DNA of 64,000 bases from Paracoccaceae bacterium (GCA_002683685.1 NYTV01000133.1:1-64000); one strand, 5' to 3'. Shown: positions 38,042-48,935, counted from the stretch's first letter. Notes: a model not told the origin generated them from the sequence alone. A program made the numbers and translations.

Positions 38042-39571
38042 ATGCGTGGTCCGCACAATATTTTTCGCCTGATCCGCACCGGCGCAACCTTTGAGCGCAC
38101 GGGGGCGATGAATGTGATCCTCAACGCCTATCAAGCTCCTGTAGGTCTGCGCTTGGCAGCAAAAATTCTTGGTTGGCCATTTCAATGGTTGGGTTACAAG
38201 GGGGATCCTGCAATGCCCCCGGTCACGCGCGCGCTGACCGCTTTGGGTCCAGCCTATATCAAATTCGGGCAAATCCTATCGACCCGCCCCGATGTGGTTG
38301 GCGATGAGTTGGCCGCACAATTGCGCGTGCTGCAAGATAAGTTGCCACCCTTCCCGGTCGAAGAAGCGCAAAAAATGATCGAGGCTGAGCTCGAGCGACC
38401 TTTGACATCCATCTTTCAAGACTTTAGTGCGCCTGTGGCCGCCGCCTCTATTGCGCAGGTCCACCGCGCAAAGCTCGCCGCCGATGGTGCAGATGTCGCC
38501 GTAAAAGTCTTACGCCCTGGCATTGAACGCGCCTTTCGCATGGATATTGATGCGTTTTATTTCGCAGCCCGAATGGTTGAAATTCTGGCACCCGGCGCAC
38601 GCCGTCTGCGTCCACTCGATGTGATCGCGCATTTCGAAGGCGTGGTTCTTGGTGAGTTGGACCTTCGGCTGGAAAGCAGTGCCGCGGGAGAATTTGCCGC
38701 CAACACTGAATCTGATGAAGGCTTCCAATTGCCTCATATCAATTGGAGCCTGTCAGGCAAAAACGTCATGACTATGGATTGGGCCGAGGGCATATCTGCC
38801 GGAGACAATGCCGCTCTTGATGCGGCCGGACATGACAGGCGGCAAATTGGCGAGCGGATTTTGCAATTGTTTTTGTCGCACGCGCTGCGCGATGGCTTTT
38901 TCCACGCCGACTTACATCAGGGAAATATAAAGATCGCCGCCAATGGCGATGTGATTGCCTATGATTTTGGCATTATGGGCCGCATTGATGAATATACCCG
39001 GCGAGTCTACGCAGAAATTCTATTTGGCTTTATTCGCCGCGATTACAAACGTGTGGCGGAGGTGCATTTTGAAGCTGGATATGTGCCCGCTGATAAGGAT
39101 GTCGATGAATTTGCCCGCGCCCTCCGGGCGGTTGGGGAGCCCATTTTTGGCATGGATGCCACGCAGATCAGCATGGGACGTGTTTTAACCTATTTATTTG
39201 ATGTCACAGAACAATTTGGTATGGAGACCAGAACGGAGCTCATTTTGCTGCAACGTACGATGGTTGTTGTTGAGGGGGTTGCACGCAGCCTGCATCCTCA
39301 GATTAATATTTGGGAAGTCGCCAAACCCATTGTCGAAGATTACATTAAACAAAGCATTGGGCCGAAAGCCTTGTTAAAAGACCTGCTTAAAACGGCCCGC
39401 GTCCTGTCGCGCTTCGGGCCAAAACTTCCCCAGCTTGCGGAAGCGGCTTTGATCCGCACCTACAACACCGCGCAACCGACCTTGCAAAAGCCAGGGATGA
39501 AAAAGCGGTGGCTCGTGCTTGCCTTGCTCGTGGGAAGTAGCGGCGGTTGGCTTGCCGCACATTTTATTTAA
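38042..39571 (+). CDS. ubiB: Ubiquinone biosynthesis kinase-like protein UbiB
   Basis: A 509-residue ADCK/ABC1 atypical kinase-like protein that supports ubiquinone synthesis at the membrane. The family's KxGQ motif is present as YIKFGQILSTRPDVVG, the Ala-rich loop as PVAAASIAQVHRAKL, the catalytic region as FHADLHQGNIKI and the metal site as YDFGIMGRID. One hydrophobic segment lies at the C-terminus (LVLALLVGSSGGWLAAHFI), the usual membrane anchor. Its ATG follows the ubiE stop with no gap. Confidence 0.96.
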   Translation: MRGPHNIFRLIRTGATFERTGAMNVILNAYQAPVGLRLAAKILGWPFQWLGYKGDPAMPPVTRALTALGPAYIKFGQILSTRPDVVGDELAAQLRVLQDKLPPFPVEEAQKMIEAELERPLTSIFQDFSAPVAAASIAQVHRAKLAADGADVAVKVLRPGIERAFRMDIDAFYFAARMVEILAPGARRLRPLDVIAHFEGVVLGELDLRLESSAAGEFAANTESDEGFQLPHINWSLSGKNVMTMDWAEGISAGDNAALDAAGHDRRQIGERILQLFLSHALRDGFFHADLHQGNIKIAANGDVIAYDFGIMGRIDEYTRRVYAEILFGFIRRDYKRVAEVHFEAGYVPADKDVDEFARALRAVGEPIFGMDATQISMGRVLTYLFDVTEQFGMETRTELILLQRTMVVVEGVARSLHPQINIWEVAKPIVEDYIKQSIGPKALLKDLLKTARVLSRFGPKLPQLAEAALIRTYNTAQPTLQKPGMKKRWLVLALLVGSSGGWLAAHFI

Positions 39572-39684
39572 ATTTTCATAACATATAGAATAAACATCTT
39601 TTTACCAGTAATTCGGAACTATACATCAAGACTGATATCCGCCTTGCTTCAATCTAAGACCGTAGCGATTTGAGAGGAAACTTT

Positions 39685-41028
39685 ATGACACGACACCTAT
39701 TTGGAACGGACGGTGTCCGCGGCACGGCAAATACCTATCCTATGACTGCCGAAACCGCTCTGCGGCTTGCGGCGGCGGCTGGGCGGTTTTTTCGGCGTGA
39801 CGCCTCGCCGGGCCATCGTGTTGTGATTGGTAAGGACACACGCAGATCAGGCTATATGATTGAAAACGCGCTCACCGCTGGATTTTTATCAACCGGCATG
39901 GATGTGGTTCTATTGGGACCAGTTCCCACACCTGCCGTCGGCATGCTAACCCATTCCATGCGCGCAGATGTCGGTGTGATGATCACCGCCAGCCATAATC
40001 CGCATCACGACAATGGCATCAAATTTTTCGGTCCAGATGGTTATAAGCTGTCAGACGCCGCCGAGATGGAAATTGAAGCCTTATTTGCAGGTGATGTGGA
40101 TCTCTGCTTGCCAGAAAACATTGGGCGGGCCTCTCGCATCGACAGCGCAATTGGACGGTATGTCGAAGCCGCAAAGGCAACCTTTCCAACGGGAAAGCGG
40201 TTAGACGGTTTGAAAATTGTGATTGATTGCGCCAATGGCGCCGCATATCGCACCGCCCCTGAGGTGCTTTGGGAACTTGGCGCGGAGGTCATAGCCATTG
40301 GCGTGCAACCCAATGGTTATAACATCAACAAAGGCGTAGGGTCGACTGCGCCAAAAGCGGCCGTTGATGCCGTGTTACAGCATAGTGCCGACATTGGGAT
40401 CTGTCTGGATGGTGATGCAGACCGAATCGCCATTATTGACGAAAAAGGCCAGGTCGCCGATGGGGATCAGCTCATGGGGTTGATCGCCGCGCGCTGGGCT
40501 AAAAGCGGAAAGCTACGCGGCGGCGCTTTGGTCGCCACCGTTATGTCTAATTTGGGCCTCGAGCGCTGGCTGGGCGACCAAGGAATTGATCTGCACCGTA
40601 CTGATGTGGGCGATCGTTATGTGGTGGATGCCATGCGCCAGGGCGGATTCAATCTTGGCGGTGAACAATCAGGCCATATCGTGATGAGTGATTACGCCAC
40701 CACCGGCGATGGGCTTCTGGCTGGATTGCAATTCCTGGCCGCTATGGTCGAAACAGGCCAGCAGGCTAGCGAACTTGCCAACGTCTTCGCACCCTGCCCA
40801 CAAGTGCTGAAAAATGTCCGGTTTTCCGCAGGTAGTGCACCCTTGGAGGTCGCTTCTGTGCAGTCGGCTATCGAAGATGCGGAAGCCTCTTTGCTGGGCA
40901 AAGGGCGTCTGCTCATTCGCAAATCCGGCACCGAGCCGCTGATCCGCGTGATGGTGGAGGCAGAAGATGAATCCCTGCTCAACGCGGTCGCAGAGACCGT
41001 ATCGCAAGCCGTTCAAGACGCCGCATAG
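39685..41028 (+). CDS. glmM: Phosphoglucosamine mutase
   Basis: A 447-residue mutase converting glucosamine-6-phosphate to glucosamine-1-phosphate for UDP-GlcNAc, peptidoglycan and lipid A. The phosphoserine is S103 in [15 protein letters not shown], metal-binding is DGDADRI, substrate binding is GGEQSGHI and the phosphate loop is [21 protein letters not shown] precedes the ATG at 39685. It lacks the folP/ftsH neighbours common elsewhere and is followed by decayed genes. Confidence 0.97.
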   Translation: MTRHLFGTDGVRGTANTYPMTAETALRLAAAAGRFFRRDASPGHRVVIGKDTRRSGYMIENALTAGFLSTGMDVVLLGPVPTPAVGMLTHSMRADVGVMITASHNPHHDNGIKFFGPDGYKLSDAAEMEIEALFAGDVDLCLPENIGRASRIDSAIGRYVEAAKATFPTGKRLDGLKIVIDCANGAAYRTAPEVLWELGAEVIAIGVQPNGYNINKGVGSTAPKAAVDAVLQHSADIGICLDGDADRIAIIDEKGQVADGDQLMGLIAARWAKSGKLRGGALVATVMSNLGLERWLGDQGIDLHRTDVGDRYVVDAMRQGGFNLGGEQSGHIVMSDYATTGDGLLAGLQFLAAMVETGQQASELANVFAPCPQVLKNVRFSAGSAPLEVASVQSAIEDAEASLLGKGRLLIRKSGTEPLIRVMVEAEDESLLNAVAETVSQAVQDAA

Positions 41029-41157
41029 AACAACACGCGCCTCCTCCATGCGCGAAACCTTTAACATTTATTATCGCGCCCGCGCGCTCTGGATAGAGCT
41101 CAATTAACTCTTTGCGAGACGATTGCTGAAATGTCATCTTGCAAAGGAGCTTGAACC

Positions 41158-42131
41158 ATGTCCACTGTCTCACCCAATCTCTCCCTGCCCTATATTCAAC
41201 AAAACCAAGCGCAAAAGCATGTCATTCATAATGAGGGCATGTGCCTGCTGGATGGGTGGCACAGCTCAGTGTTCTCAGCCGGGCCCAAACCGCCCCCCCC
41301 ACAAGCCCCGTTGTGAGGGATCGCTATATCAAACAAGCCGATGGAGATTGCCACGCGCAGATCATGGGTATAATGGCCTTTGATGCTGATTTTCAACAGA
41401 TCACCTCCGCTTCTCACATGCGCTATACATCGGGTGGTGTTGACAGTTTGACCACACTCTCAGCGCCCTTGGTCCCGGGCGATACCACTGTGTCAGTGAC
41501 CAATGCGTCGGAATGGAACACTACAGATAGCTCGTCCGACAAATGGGGCCTGATCTTTTTTACCTATCGCACCCAAGGCGGCAATGCCCAAGAATTTTAC
41601 TGCTGGCACTTTAAAACTGGCATGTTCTTTCCAACACAGGTGGATAAAACTGGCCATAAAATTACACTACTCGCGCCTCTGGCACAGGACGATAGCAACC
41701 CCAATGATCCCAATGGTATTTGGCCAGCGGGCACAGCTTTGGCCAATACGGACAGCGGTTGAAATCTTAAGCCCGCTCTTTTGGATCAGACCATTTTACC
41801 AACTGCTGGGGATTGGTATCACGCCTGCAACTATATCGATGGGGTGGAGACTTCCGACCGCAATAAGGTGAAAAATTTTCCACCCAGTACAGCCTTTGTC
41901 AAAATTCTGATGCTGCCAAATTTCAGTAACCGGCCAGGTGGCTATAGCGGATTTTCCGATTCTAGCACGGGTCATGGACTGCATCTGTCTGGTATTTCAA
42001 TGGCGCCCGAGCCCTATGCGGCTATGCAGAGCGCGGCCTCTGGAGCCATAGATATTAAAGTCCCAAACTCGAATTTCACCGCTGGATACCTCTCTTTGAT
42101 CCCCTCAAACCTGCGACTTACGGCCGTTTAA
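41158..42131 (+). pseudogene. DUF2793 N-terminus joined to a tail-fibre-like region; frameshift and in-frame TGA
   Basis: A good start (AAAGGAG then ATG at 41158) opens MSTVSPNLSLPYIQQNQAQK, the N-terminus of DUF2793 proteins from prophage-like tail regions. The homology shifts frame near 41251 (LLD, then WVAQLSVLSRAQTAPPTSPV) and runs to a TGA at 41760. It resumes in the same frame (NLKPALLDQTILPTAGDW) to 42131. The long C-terminal part (GDTTVSVTNASEWNTT, HKITLLAPL, NDPNGIWPAGTAL) is unlike DUF2793 and looks like a fibre or surface domain. With two lesions the gene is probably dead; expression of the middle piece alone cannot be excluded. Confidence 0.7.
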
Positions 42132-43154
42132 ATCCTCGGCCTCCAGCTTGGCTTTATAAGACTTAAACCAGGTTACAAACTGGTCGACCCCCGCGCGAAA
42201 ATCCGTCTGTGCGCAATAGTTGGTTAGTTTTTACAAAAGTAACGTGTCAGCCCATGTGGCCGGCACATCTCCAGGCTGCATCGGCATGTAGTTGCGAATG
42301 GCCTTGATACCCAACGATTGCTCAATCGCGTCAATGAAATCGATCAACCGCACCTTGTCAGAATTCCCGATATTCACCACACAATGCGGCGCTAAGGGAG
42401 AGAGACTGTCTCCGTCCATAATATCTGATGCTTGGGCGGGACGTACCGGCGGCACATCCATCAACAAACGAATACCGCGCACCGAATCATTCACATGGGT
42501 GAGGTCACGATACATATCGCCATTGTTGTAAATATCGATTGGCCGCCCTTCGAGCAAGGCATCAACAAACTTATAAAGCGCCAGATCAGGGCGACCCCAA
42601 GCACCGTAGACTGTAAAAAAGCGGAACATTGTTGTCGGAATGTCCCACAAATGCGCATAGAAATGAGCCATGGCCTCATTGGCTTTTTTCGTTGCGGTAT
42701 AGATGGTCAGCGGTGTATCGGCCTTGTCATTTTCATGAAAGGGCATCTGAGTATTGGCGCCATATACCGAAGATGTCGACGCCATCATCAAATGCGTCAC
42801 CCCATGCACCCGGCCGCTTCCATCACATTGAAGGTACCAAACACATTACCATGCATATAGGCCGTGGGTTTTCCAGACTGTATCGCACACCCGCCTGCGC
42901 CGCCAAATGCACGATGACATCTGGTTTCGCCACAGCAACAGAATTCATAACCGCTTCCTCATCTTCCAACATTTCGGTGATAGGATTGAAGATTTTGTGT
43001 TGGCCAAGCATCTGCAGCCGCCGATGTTTGAGCTGCACGTCATAATAATCGGTAAGACCGTCTAGACCTGTGACACTCCAGCCCTCTTACACAGTAATTC
43101 GGCTAGATAAAATCCAATGAAACCGGCAGAACCGGTAATATATGCATGGCGCAT
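42105..43154 (-). pseudogene. Decayed UDP-glucuronate 4-epimerase (CapI/LpsL type)
   Basis: An NAD-dependent short-chain epimerase broken in several places. It starts MRHAYITGSAGFIGFYLAEL (GxxGxxG) at 43154. The frame changes near 43085, after which it reads VTGLDGLTDYYDVQLKHRRL and PDVIVHLAAQAGVRYSLENP. It changes again near 42862 and 42815, then reads on through STSSVYGA and the YTATKK active-site Tyr/Lys. A TAA at 42233 ends it before the last ~40 codons (KLTNYCAQTDFRAGVDQFV). Intact relatives make UDP-galacturonate for capsule or LPS. Confidence 0.85.
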
Positions 43155-43329
43155 TGAAGCCCCTTAATCATAAAATACGGTGCGGAGCGAGGATCCCAAA
43201 ATTCTCAAATTCAAAGACCACCCATTCGAGCCGTTTTGTGTGACAGGACTCAATCCATTGAAGTCAATATTGGCAATCAAAGCGCGACGACGTTCTGCGC
43301 GTAGCTATTGGGCTGACAACCCTGTCCCG

Positions 43330-46014
43330 TTACAGTTTGCCGTGGCAATGTTTGAATTTTTTGCCAGATCCACAAGGGCAAGCCTCATTGCGTCCAGGAT
43401 TGCCCCAAGTGGCGCGATCATTTTCATCGAAAGCACCGGGCGCTGTCGGCGTGACATCCATTGATTGCGCCGCCGCAGCGATGGCAGCTTGTTGCCGGGC
43501 CATTTCTTCCATTATCGCCTTTTGCTCTTCGGCCGAGCGCACACGCACATGTGCCAAGAGCTGCGTCACCCGCTCACGTAAACCATCGAGCAGATTTTGG
43601 AACAATTGAAAGGCCTCAGATTTATACTCGTTGAGCGGATCGCGCTGCGCATAGCTGCGAAACCCAACCACAGACCGCAGATGCTCCAGCGTCAGCAAAT
43701 GCTCGCGCCATTTGCCATCAATCGTTTCTAGCAAAATTTGCTTTTCAATCATCCGCATGTTCTCAGGCCCAAACTCCACCGCCTTGCGGGCCATGAAATC
43801 ATCGCTAAGGTCTTCGAGCTTTTCACGGATCGTGTCATCATCGACACCCTCTTGCGCAGCCCACTCAACCACTGGCGCATCAACCCCTAAGTTCTCTACA
43901 AGAGCGGCTTGCAGACCCTCTACATCCCACTGATCTGCATAAGATTTTGGTGGCATAAATTGTGTCACCAAATCATCTATGACCTGGTGCCGCATATCCT
44001 GTGTGATTTCCGCCAAATCATCGGCTTCCATGATCTCGCGACGCTGGCCAAAAATTACCTTACGTTGATCGTTCATCACGTCATCGAATTTCAAAAGCTG
44101 TTTGCGGATGTCAAAGTTGCGACCTTCCACTTTCGCCTGCGCGCGTTCTAGCGATTTATTGACCCAAGGGTGCACAATCGCCTCTCCCTCTTTCATACCC
44201 AGAGTATTCAGCACTTTTTCCAGACGCTCCGATCCGAAAATCCGCATTAAATCATCATCCAATGATAGGAAAAAGGAGCTGCGGCCCGGATCACCTTGTC
44301 GGCCAGATCGACCACGCAATTGGTTATCAATGCGGCGCGATTCATGCCGTTCGGTCGCCAAAACATAAAGGCCACCAGAATCTTTTACCGCCTGCTCGTC
44401 GCTGTCATGTTCCTCTTCAATCTGGCTGCGAGTATCGTCGGGGTTCGCCTTAGGATCAGCGGCAATAGCCTCCATAATGGTAAACTCAACATTGCCCCCC
44501 AATTTGATATCCGTGCCTCGCCCGGCCATGTTGGTCGCAATCGTGACGGCGCCCAGCTTACCTGCATCAGCGACGATCTTGGCCTCTTGCTCATGCTGAC
44601 GCGCATTCAAAACATTGTGAGTGATGCCAGCAGCAGTTAACAATTCTGACAGCAACTCGGACTTCTCAATTGAAGTGGTGCCGACCAAAACAGGTTGCTT
44701 TTTCTCATGTGCCACCTTGATGGCATCCACAACAGCATTGTATTTTTCACCAGAGGTTCGGTAGACTTGGTCATCCTCATCGGCCCGTGCAACCGCGCGA
44801 TTGGTCGGAACTTCGACAACACCTAAGCCATAAATTTCATGAAATTCATCAGCCTCGGTCAAGGCTGTTCCGGTCATGCCGCCCAATTTGTCATATAGGC
44901 GGAAATAGTTTTGAAAAGTGACTGAAGCCAAAGTGACATTTTCGGCCTGGATGGTGCATCTTTCCTTGGCTTCAATGGCCTGATGCAACCCATCGGAGAG
45001 GCGGCGACCCGCCATCATTCGACCGGTAAACTCGTCAATCAACACAACTTCATCGTCCCGCACAATGTAGTCTTTATCGCAAACAAAGAGCTTATGCGCC
45101 CGCAGCCCTTGGTTAACATGGTGCACAATCGTGGTGCTTTCCGGGTCATAAAGCGATTGACCGTCCGGTAGAATGCCCTTGCCGCTCAGCACCTCTTCCA
45201 ACCATTCGTTACCTTCATCGGTGAAGGTCACATTTTTGGTTTTTTCGTCCAACGTATAATGGATCTCCAAAACATCTGGGATCAGCTGATCAATGGTTTT
45301 GTATAGCTCCGAGCGATCTTGCGACGGACCAGAAATAATCAGCGGCGTGCGCGCCTCATCAATCAATATGGAGTCCACCTCATCAACAATCGCGAAATTG
45401 TGGGATCGCTGATGCATTTGTCTCAATTCGGCCTTCATATTGTCGCGCAGATAATCAAACCCAAGCTCATTATTCGTCGCATAGGTGACATCACAGGCAT
45501 AGGCCGCCGCTTTTTCATCATCGGGCTGCTGAGGATAAACAACTCCTGTGGTCAGGCCCAAAGCTCCATAGACTTTCGACATCCACTCCGCATCGCGGCG
45601 CGCCAAATAATCGTTGACCGTAACAATATGCACGCCCTCACCCATCAAAGCATTGAGATAGGCCGGGAAAGTGGCCACCAAGGTTTTACCCTCACCAGTT
45701 TTCATCTCTGCGATATTGCCTTGATGCAAGAATATGCCGCCCATCAGCTGTACATCAAAGGCTCGCAGACCCAAGGCACGCTTAGCGGCCTCGCGGCAAT
45801 TGGCAAAGGCCTCTGGTAGCAGGCTGCCCAAATCCTCACCAGATGTGGCACGCGCGCGCAGCTCAGCCGTCTTGGCCATGAGACCCTCATCATTCAGAGC
45901 CTCAAATTCAGGTTCAAGCGCGTTGATTTTCTCGATCAACGGCCGGGTCGCTTTGACCTTACGATCATTTGGTGTGCCAAAAACTTTTTTGGCAAGTGTT
46001 CCTAGGCCCAGCAT
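43330..46014 (-). CDS. secA: Protein translocase ATPase SecA
   Basis: An 894-residue motor that pushes unfolded preproteins through SecYEG. Nucleotide-binding domain 1 has the Walker A sequence [14 protein letters not shown] and [19 protein letters not shown]2 has [11 protein letters not shown] and [18 protein letters not shown]. The C-terminus carries the zinc-binding SecB/ribosome tail [17 protein letters not shown] (C-x-C-x8-CH). The gene diverges from the parvulin isomerase gene; a Pro/Gly linker separates the core and the tail. Confidence 0.97.
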   Translation of the reverse strand: MLGLGTLAKKVFGTPNDRKVKATRPLIEKINALEPEFEALNDEGLMAKTAELRARATSGEDLGSLLPEAFANCREAAKRALGLRAFDVQLMGGIFLHQGNIAEMKTGEGKTLVATFPAYLNALMGEGVHIVTVNDYLARRDAEWMSKVYGALGLTTGVVYPQQPDDEKAAAYACDVTYATNNELGFDYLRDNMKAELRQMHQRSHNFAIVDEVDSILIDEARTPLIISGPSQDRSELYKTIDQLIPDVLEIHYTLDEKTKNVTFTDEGNEWLEEVLSGKGILPDGQSLYDPESTTIVHHVNQGLRAHKLFVCDKDYIVRDDEVVLIDEFTGRMMAGRRLSDGLHQAIEAKERCTIQAENVTLASVTFQNYFRLYDKLGGMTGTALTEADEFHEIYGLGVVEVPTNRAVARADEDDQVYRTSGEKYNAVVDAIKVAHEKKQPVLVGTTSIEKSELLSELLTAAGITHNVLNARQHEQEAKIVADAGKLGAVTIATNMAGRGTDIKLGGNVEFTIMEAIAADPKANPDDTRSQIEEEHDSDEQAVKDSGGLYVLATERHESRRIDNQLRGRSGRQGDPGRSSFFLSLDDDLMRIFGSERLEKVLNTLGMKEGEAIVHPWVNKSLERAQAKVEGRNFDIRKQLLKFDDVMNDQRKVIFGQRREIMEADDLAEITQDMRHQVIDDLVTQFMPPKSYADQWDVEGLQAALVENLGVDAPVVEWAAQEGVDDDTIREKLEDLSDDFMARKAVEFGPENMRMIEKQILLETIDGKWREHLLTLEHLRSVVGFRSYAQRDPLNEYKSEAFQLFQNLLDGLRERVTQLLAHVRVRSAEEQKAIMEEMARQQAAIAAAAQSMDVTPTAPGAFDENDRATWGNPGRNEACPCGSGKKFKHCHGKL

Positions 46015-46202
46015 ATTTGCCCCGCATGGTTATTCAAATCAAATGAGGGATTTGCTTGCCCACCGCGCCACCGCAGCTTATGAAAAGCCAAAGGCATGTG
46101 CAGAGTTGAGCCGGCCCCCTCAGGGCCACCCAAACGATGTATGGGTCTCGCATTACAGTGTCAACGGCACGGGTGATTCCGTGTGCTTTAAAGGATAAAA
46201 CA

Positions 46203-47036
46203 ATGGCGAAATTAAACAAAATTTTCCACAGCATAGCCCTAATCTTATTCTTTTCCACAGGCCTGGCCGCACAAGAGCCTAAATTGACCACTGTGGTCGC
46301 CACCGTAAACGGCACAGAGTTGACGCTCGCCCATGTGCTTGACATCAAGCGCCAGCTTCCAGATCAATATAAAAACCTCGAAGACAGCGTGTTGTTTAAC
46401 GGAATAATCGAACAATTAGTTCAGCAACAACTTTTGGCCAGTTCCGTTGAGACACCGCCAAGCTGGCTGCCCACAGCGATGGAAAATCAAGAGCGTAACC
46501 TGCTGTCAACAACTGTGATCGAGGCCGTTCGCGCAGATGCGTTAAGTGAGGCGGCCCTGCAATCTACCTATGACGCCAAATTTCCTGCCGGTGCAGGCGA
46601 GGAAGAATATCAGGCCGCGCATATTTTGCTCGAGACTGAGGACAAAGCACGGGAACTGTTAAAGCTCTTGGACGGAGGTGCCGATTTTGCAACGCTCGCC
46701 CAGGAACATTCAACCGGACCCTCCGGTCCGCGCGGTGGTGATTTGGGCTGGTTTGGTAAGGGTCAAATGGTGCCGCCCTTTGAGAATGCGGTACTCAACA
46801 TGGAGCCAGGCAACTATGCCGGCCCGGTGCAAACCCAATTTGGCTATCATCTCATCTTGTTGAGAGACCGCCGCGTTATGGCCCCCCCAAGTCTAGAGGA
46901 GATGCGTGGGGAGCTGGAAGTTGAACTGCAAAATGCCGCTGTGGAGGCACATCTGCGCGGCTTAATGGATGGCGCGGATGTCACCGTGTCAAGCGATGGT
47001 ATTGATCCCTCTGTGCTGTCAACCTTGGATCAATGA
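46203..47036 (+). CDS. Periplasmic parvulin-type peptidyl-prolyl isomerase
   Basis: A 277-residue exported foldase. The signal peptide is IFHSIALILFFSTGLAAQ (cleavage near residue 24). A SurA/PrsA-like N-terminal region follows, then the parvulin domain at about 135-235: AAHILLETEDKARELL, GADFATLAQEHSTGPSG, GGDLGWFGKGQMVPPFE, GPVQTQFGYHLILL. Likely helps outer-membrane or secreted proteins fold after SecA export; the gene diverges from secA. The start at 46203 is set by the signal peptide. argJ follows five bases after its stop. Confidence 0.92.
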   Translation: MAKLNKIFHSIALILFFSTGLAAQEPKLTTVVATVNGTELTLAHVLDIKRQLPDQYKNLEDSVLFNGIIEQLVQQQLLASSVETPPSWLPTAMENQERNLLSTTVIEAVRADALSEAALQSTYDAKFPAGAGEEEYQAAHILLETEDKARELLKLLDGGADFATLAQEHSTGPSGPRGGDLGWFGKGQMVPPFENAVLNMEPGNYAGPVQTQFGYHLILLRDRRVMAPPSLEEMRGELEVELQNAAVEAHLRGLMDGADVTVSSDGIDPSVLSTLDQ

Positions 47037-47040
47037 CACC

Positions 47041-48258
47041 ATGACAAAAATATCACCTCTGGCCCCCGCTAATTTTCCAGAGCTGCCGATCATTGATGGG
47101 GTGCAGTTTGCCACCGCCTCAGCGGGGGTGAAATACCCCGGGCGGACAGATGTCATGCTGGCCGCCATCGCGCCAGAAGCCACCATCGCTGGCGTCTTCA
47201 CCCGCTCCGCTACCCGCGCAGCCAGCGTATTGGATTGTCAGGAGAAAATAGGCGGCGATATATCTAAAGGTGCGGCAATACTTGTTAACTCCGGCAATGC
47301 AAACGCGTTTACGGGTGCGGCGGGCAAAGCCTCGGTTGACCGAATCTGTGCCGCTGTCGCCGATCGGCTAAACATTCCAGCAGAAGCGGTTTTCACCTCC
47401 TCAACTGGTGTGATTGGTGAGGTTTTGCCAGATCACAAAATCACAGATTGCCTAGATCAGTTAACAGCCTCCCTGAGCCCAGCAACGCAGGAAGACGCCG
47501 CGCGCGCCATTATGACAACCGATACCTTTCCCAAAGGCGCGTCAAGAACATTGCACATTAATGGACAGCCCGTCACGATCAGCGGCTTTGCCAAAGGTTC
47601 CGGGATGATCGCCCCGGATATGGCAACTATGTTGGTCTATATCTTCACAGATGCAAAAATTTCGCAGCCAAATCTGCAAACCATGCTTGGAAATTTGACC
47701 AATCAAACTTTCAATTGCATCACTGTCGATAGTGACACGTCAACCTCTGATGCGCTCATCTGTGCTGCGACCGGCACATCGGGCGTAGATGTAACTCAGA
47801 ACCAAGAGTTCACTGAAGGGTTGAAACAGGTCATGCTGGATCTCGCTCATCAAGTGGTCCAGGATGGCGAAGGCGCAACAAAATTCCTCACAGTTGAAGT
47901 CACCCGCGCCCGCAACGAAGCGGATGCGCGCAAAGTGGCTATGTCTATCGCAAATTCTCCCTTGGTCAAAACGGCGGTTGCGGGTGAAGATCCAAACTGG
48001 GGCCGCATTGTCATGGCTGTTGGGAAATCTGGTGCCACAGCTGACCGTGACCGGCTCTCGATTTGGTTTGGGCCACACCTAGTGGCTGAAAATGGTTGGG
48101 TTGCCTCCAGCTATACAGAAGAAGCCGGCGCCACCTATATGCAGCAAGCCAAACTTCATATTCGGACAGATTTGGGCGTCGGCACGGCGCAGACCACGGT
48201 TTGGACATGCGATTTAACGCATGGCTATATTGAGATAAATGCGGACTATCGCTCATGA
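47041..48258 (+). CDS. argJ: Glutamate N-acetyltransferase / amino-acid acetyltransferase ArgJ
   Basis: A 405-residue N-terminal-nucleophile enzyme of arginine synthesis that recycles the acetyl group from N-acetylornithine to glutamate. The autocleavage site is present: GMIAPDMATML with the nucleophile Thr196 after alanine. Other family motifs are VNSGNANAFTGAAG and EDPNWGRIVMAVGKSG. It follows the isomerase gene by five bases and overlaps mutT by four (ATGA), so the three genes are one operon. Confidence 0.96.
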   Translation: MTKISPLAPANFPELPIIDGVQFATASAGVKYPGRTDVMLAAIAPEATIAGVFTRSATRAASVLDCQEKIGGDISKGAAILVNSGNANAFTGAAGKASVDRICAAVADRLNIPAEAVFTSSTGVIGEVLPDHKITDCLDQLTASLSPATQEDAARAIMTTDTFPKGASRTLHINGQPVTISGFAKGSGMIAPDMATMLVYIFTDAKISQPNLQTMLGNLTNQTFNCITVDSDTSTSDALICAATGTSGVDVTQNQEFTEGLKQVMLDLAHQVVQDGEGATKFLTVEVTRARNEADARKVAMSIANSPLVKTAVAGEDPNWGRIVMAVGKSGATADRDRLSIWFGPHLVAENGWVASSYTEEAGATYMQQAKLHIRTDLGVGTAQTTVWTCDLTHGYIEINADYRS

Positions 48259-48653
48259 AAACGGTGCTTGTCTCTGCGGTTGCGCTGATCGATTCAGATG
48301 GCCGCGTGCTTCTGGCACAACGTCCTGTAGGAAAATCCATGGCCGGACTTTGGGAATTTCCCGGCGGCAAAGTCGAAACAGGAGAAACGCCAGAGGTCGC
48401 CTTGATCCGCGAATTAGAGGAGGAACTGGGGATTAATACCTGGCAAAGCTGCCTCGCCCCGCTGACATTTGCCAGCCATGCCTATGAGGATTTTCACCTT
48501 TTAATGCCGCTATTTGCCTGCCGGAAGTGGCAAGGCATTCCGCAACCTCAGGAGAAGCAATCCCTAAAGTGGGTCCGCAAACAAGACCTGAGATCTTATC
48601 CCATGCCTGCCGCAGATGTACCATTGATTCCAATACTTTACGATTGGCTCTAA
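48255..48653 (+). CDS. mutT: 8-oxo-dGTP diphosphatase MutT (Nudix)
   Basis: A 132-residue Nudix hydrolase that removes oxidised guanine nucleotides from the pool. The Nudix box is GGKVETGETPEVALIRELEEELGI (shown by the G-x5-E-x7-RE-x2-EE-x-G spacing, residues 37-59). The product starts MKTVLVSAVALIDSDGRVLLAQRP, typical of MutT fused to no other domain. Translational coupling with argJ through ATGA. Confidence 0.94.
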   Translation: MKTVLVSAVALIDSDGRVLLAQRPVGKSMAGLWEFPGGKVETGETPEVALIRELEEELGINTWQSCLAPLTFASHAYEDFHLLMPLFACRKWQGIPQPQEKQSLKWVRKQDLRSYPMPAADVPLIPILYDWL

Positions 48654-48698
48654 TTCTGTCCAAAGTCTTAGTAACTTTTACATAAGTTGAAGCTACCT

Positions 48699-48721
48699 TG
48701 TCTCCAAGAGGTCTGGAGACA
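48699..48721 (+). promoter_or_regulatory. Hairpin sequestering the Shine-Dalgarno of the 52-aa gene
   Basis: TGTCTCC (48699-48705) pairs perfectly with GGAGACA (48715-48721) across a nine-base loop. The 3' arm contains the GGAG ribosome binding site ten to thirteen bases before the ATG at 48728, so the hairpin would hold it closed. It may act as a thermometer or a protein-controlled switch. Confidence 0.5.
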
Positions 48722-48727
48722 GGTGCA

Positions 48728-48886
48728 ATGGATCAAATTGACATCCGCAAAGATCAAAAAGTCGTGAAAACGATTGTTCTTGGCTCGCGGATTTTGGCCC
48801 AGGGGATTTACAAAGGCGAAACTGCCAAGGGCACAGTTCAAATCAAAGTCAGGCAAAAATTATATGAGGGGCAACCCATTTCATAG
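48728..48886 (+). CDS. Small conserved-looking basic protein (52 aa), function unknown
   Basis: Starts MDQIDIRKDQKVVKTIVLGS and ends QKLYEGQPIS; eleven Lys/Arg residues and a regular alternation of charged and hydrophobic residues fit a small beta-rich protein. A GGAGACAGG ribosome site, an ATG at suitable distance and a strong terminator seven bases after the stop frame it as a real, separately transcribed gene. I do not recognise the family. No signal peptide or membrane segment is seen. Confidence 0.6.
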   Translation: MDQIDIRKDQKVVKTIVLGSRILAQGIYKGETAKGTVQIKVRQKLYEGQPIS

Positions 48887-48892
48887 CGCAAA

Positions 48893-48921
48893 AAAATGGC
48901 GCCTAACCGAGGCGCCATTTT
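48893..48921. terminator. Bidirectional rho-independent terminator
   Basis: AAAATGGCGCC pairs perfectly with GGCGCCATTTT around a seven-base loop, flanked by A- and T-runs on both sides. It ends the 52-aa gene transcript (plus) and the rimP-infB operon (minus). Confidence 0.95.
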
Positions 48922-48935
48922 CAACAACTTTGAGA

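Noticed and set aside
41293..41300. Eight-C run as the site of the DUF2793 frameshift
   Set aside because: Homology already switches frame near 41251, upstream of the run, so the lesion is there.
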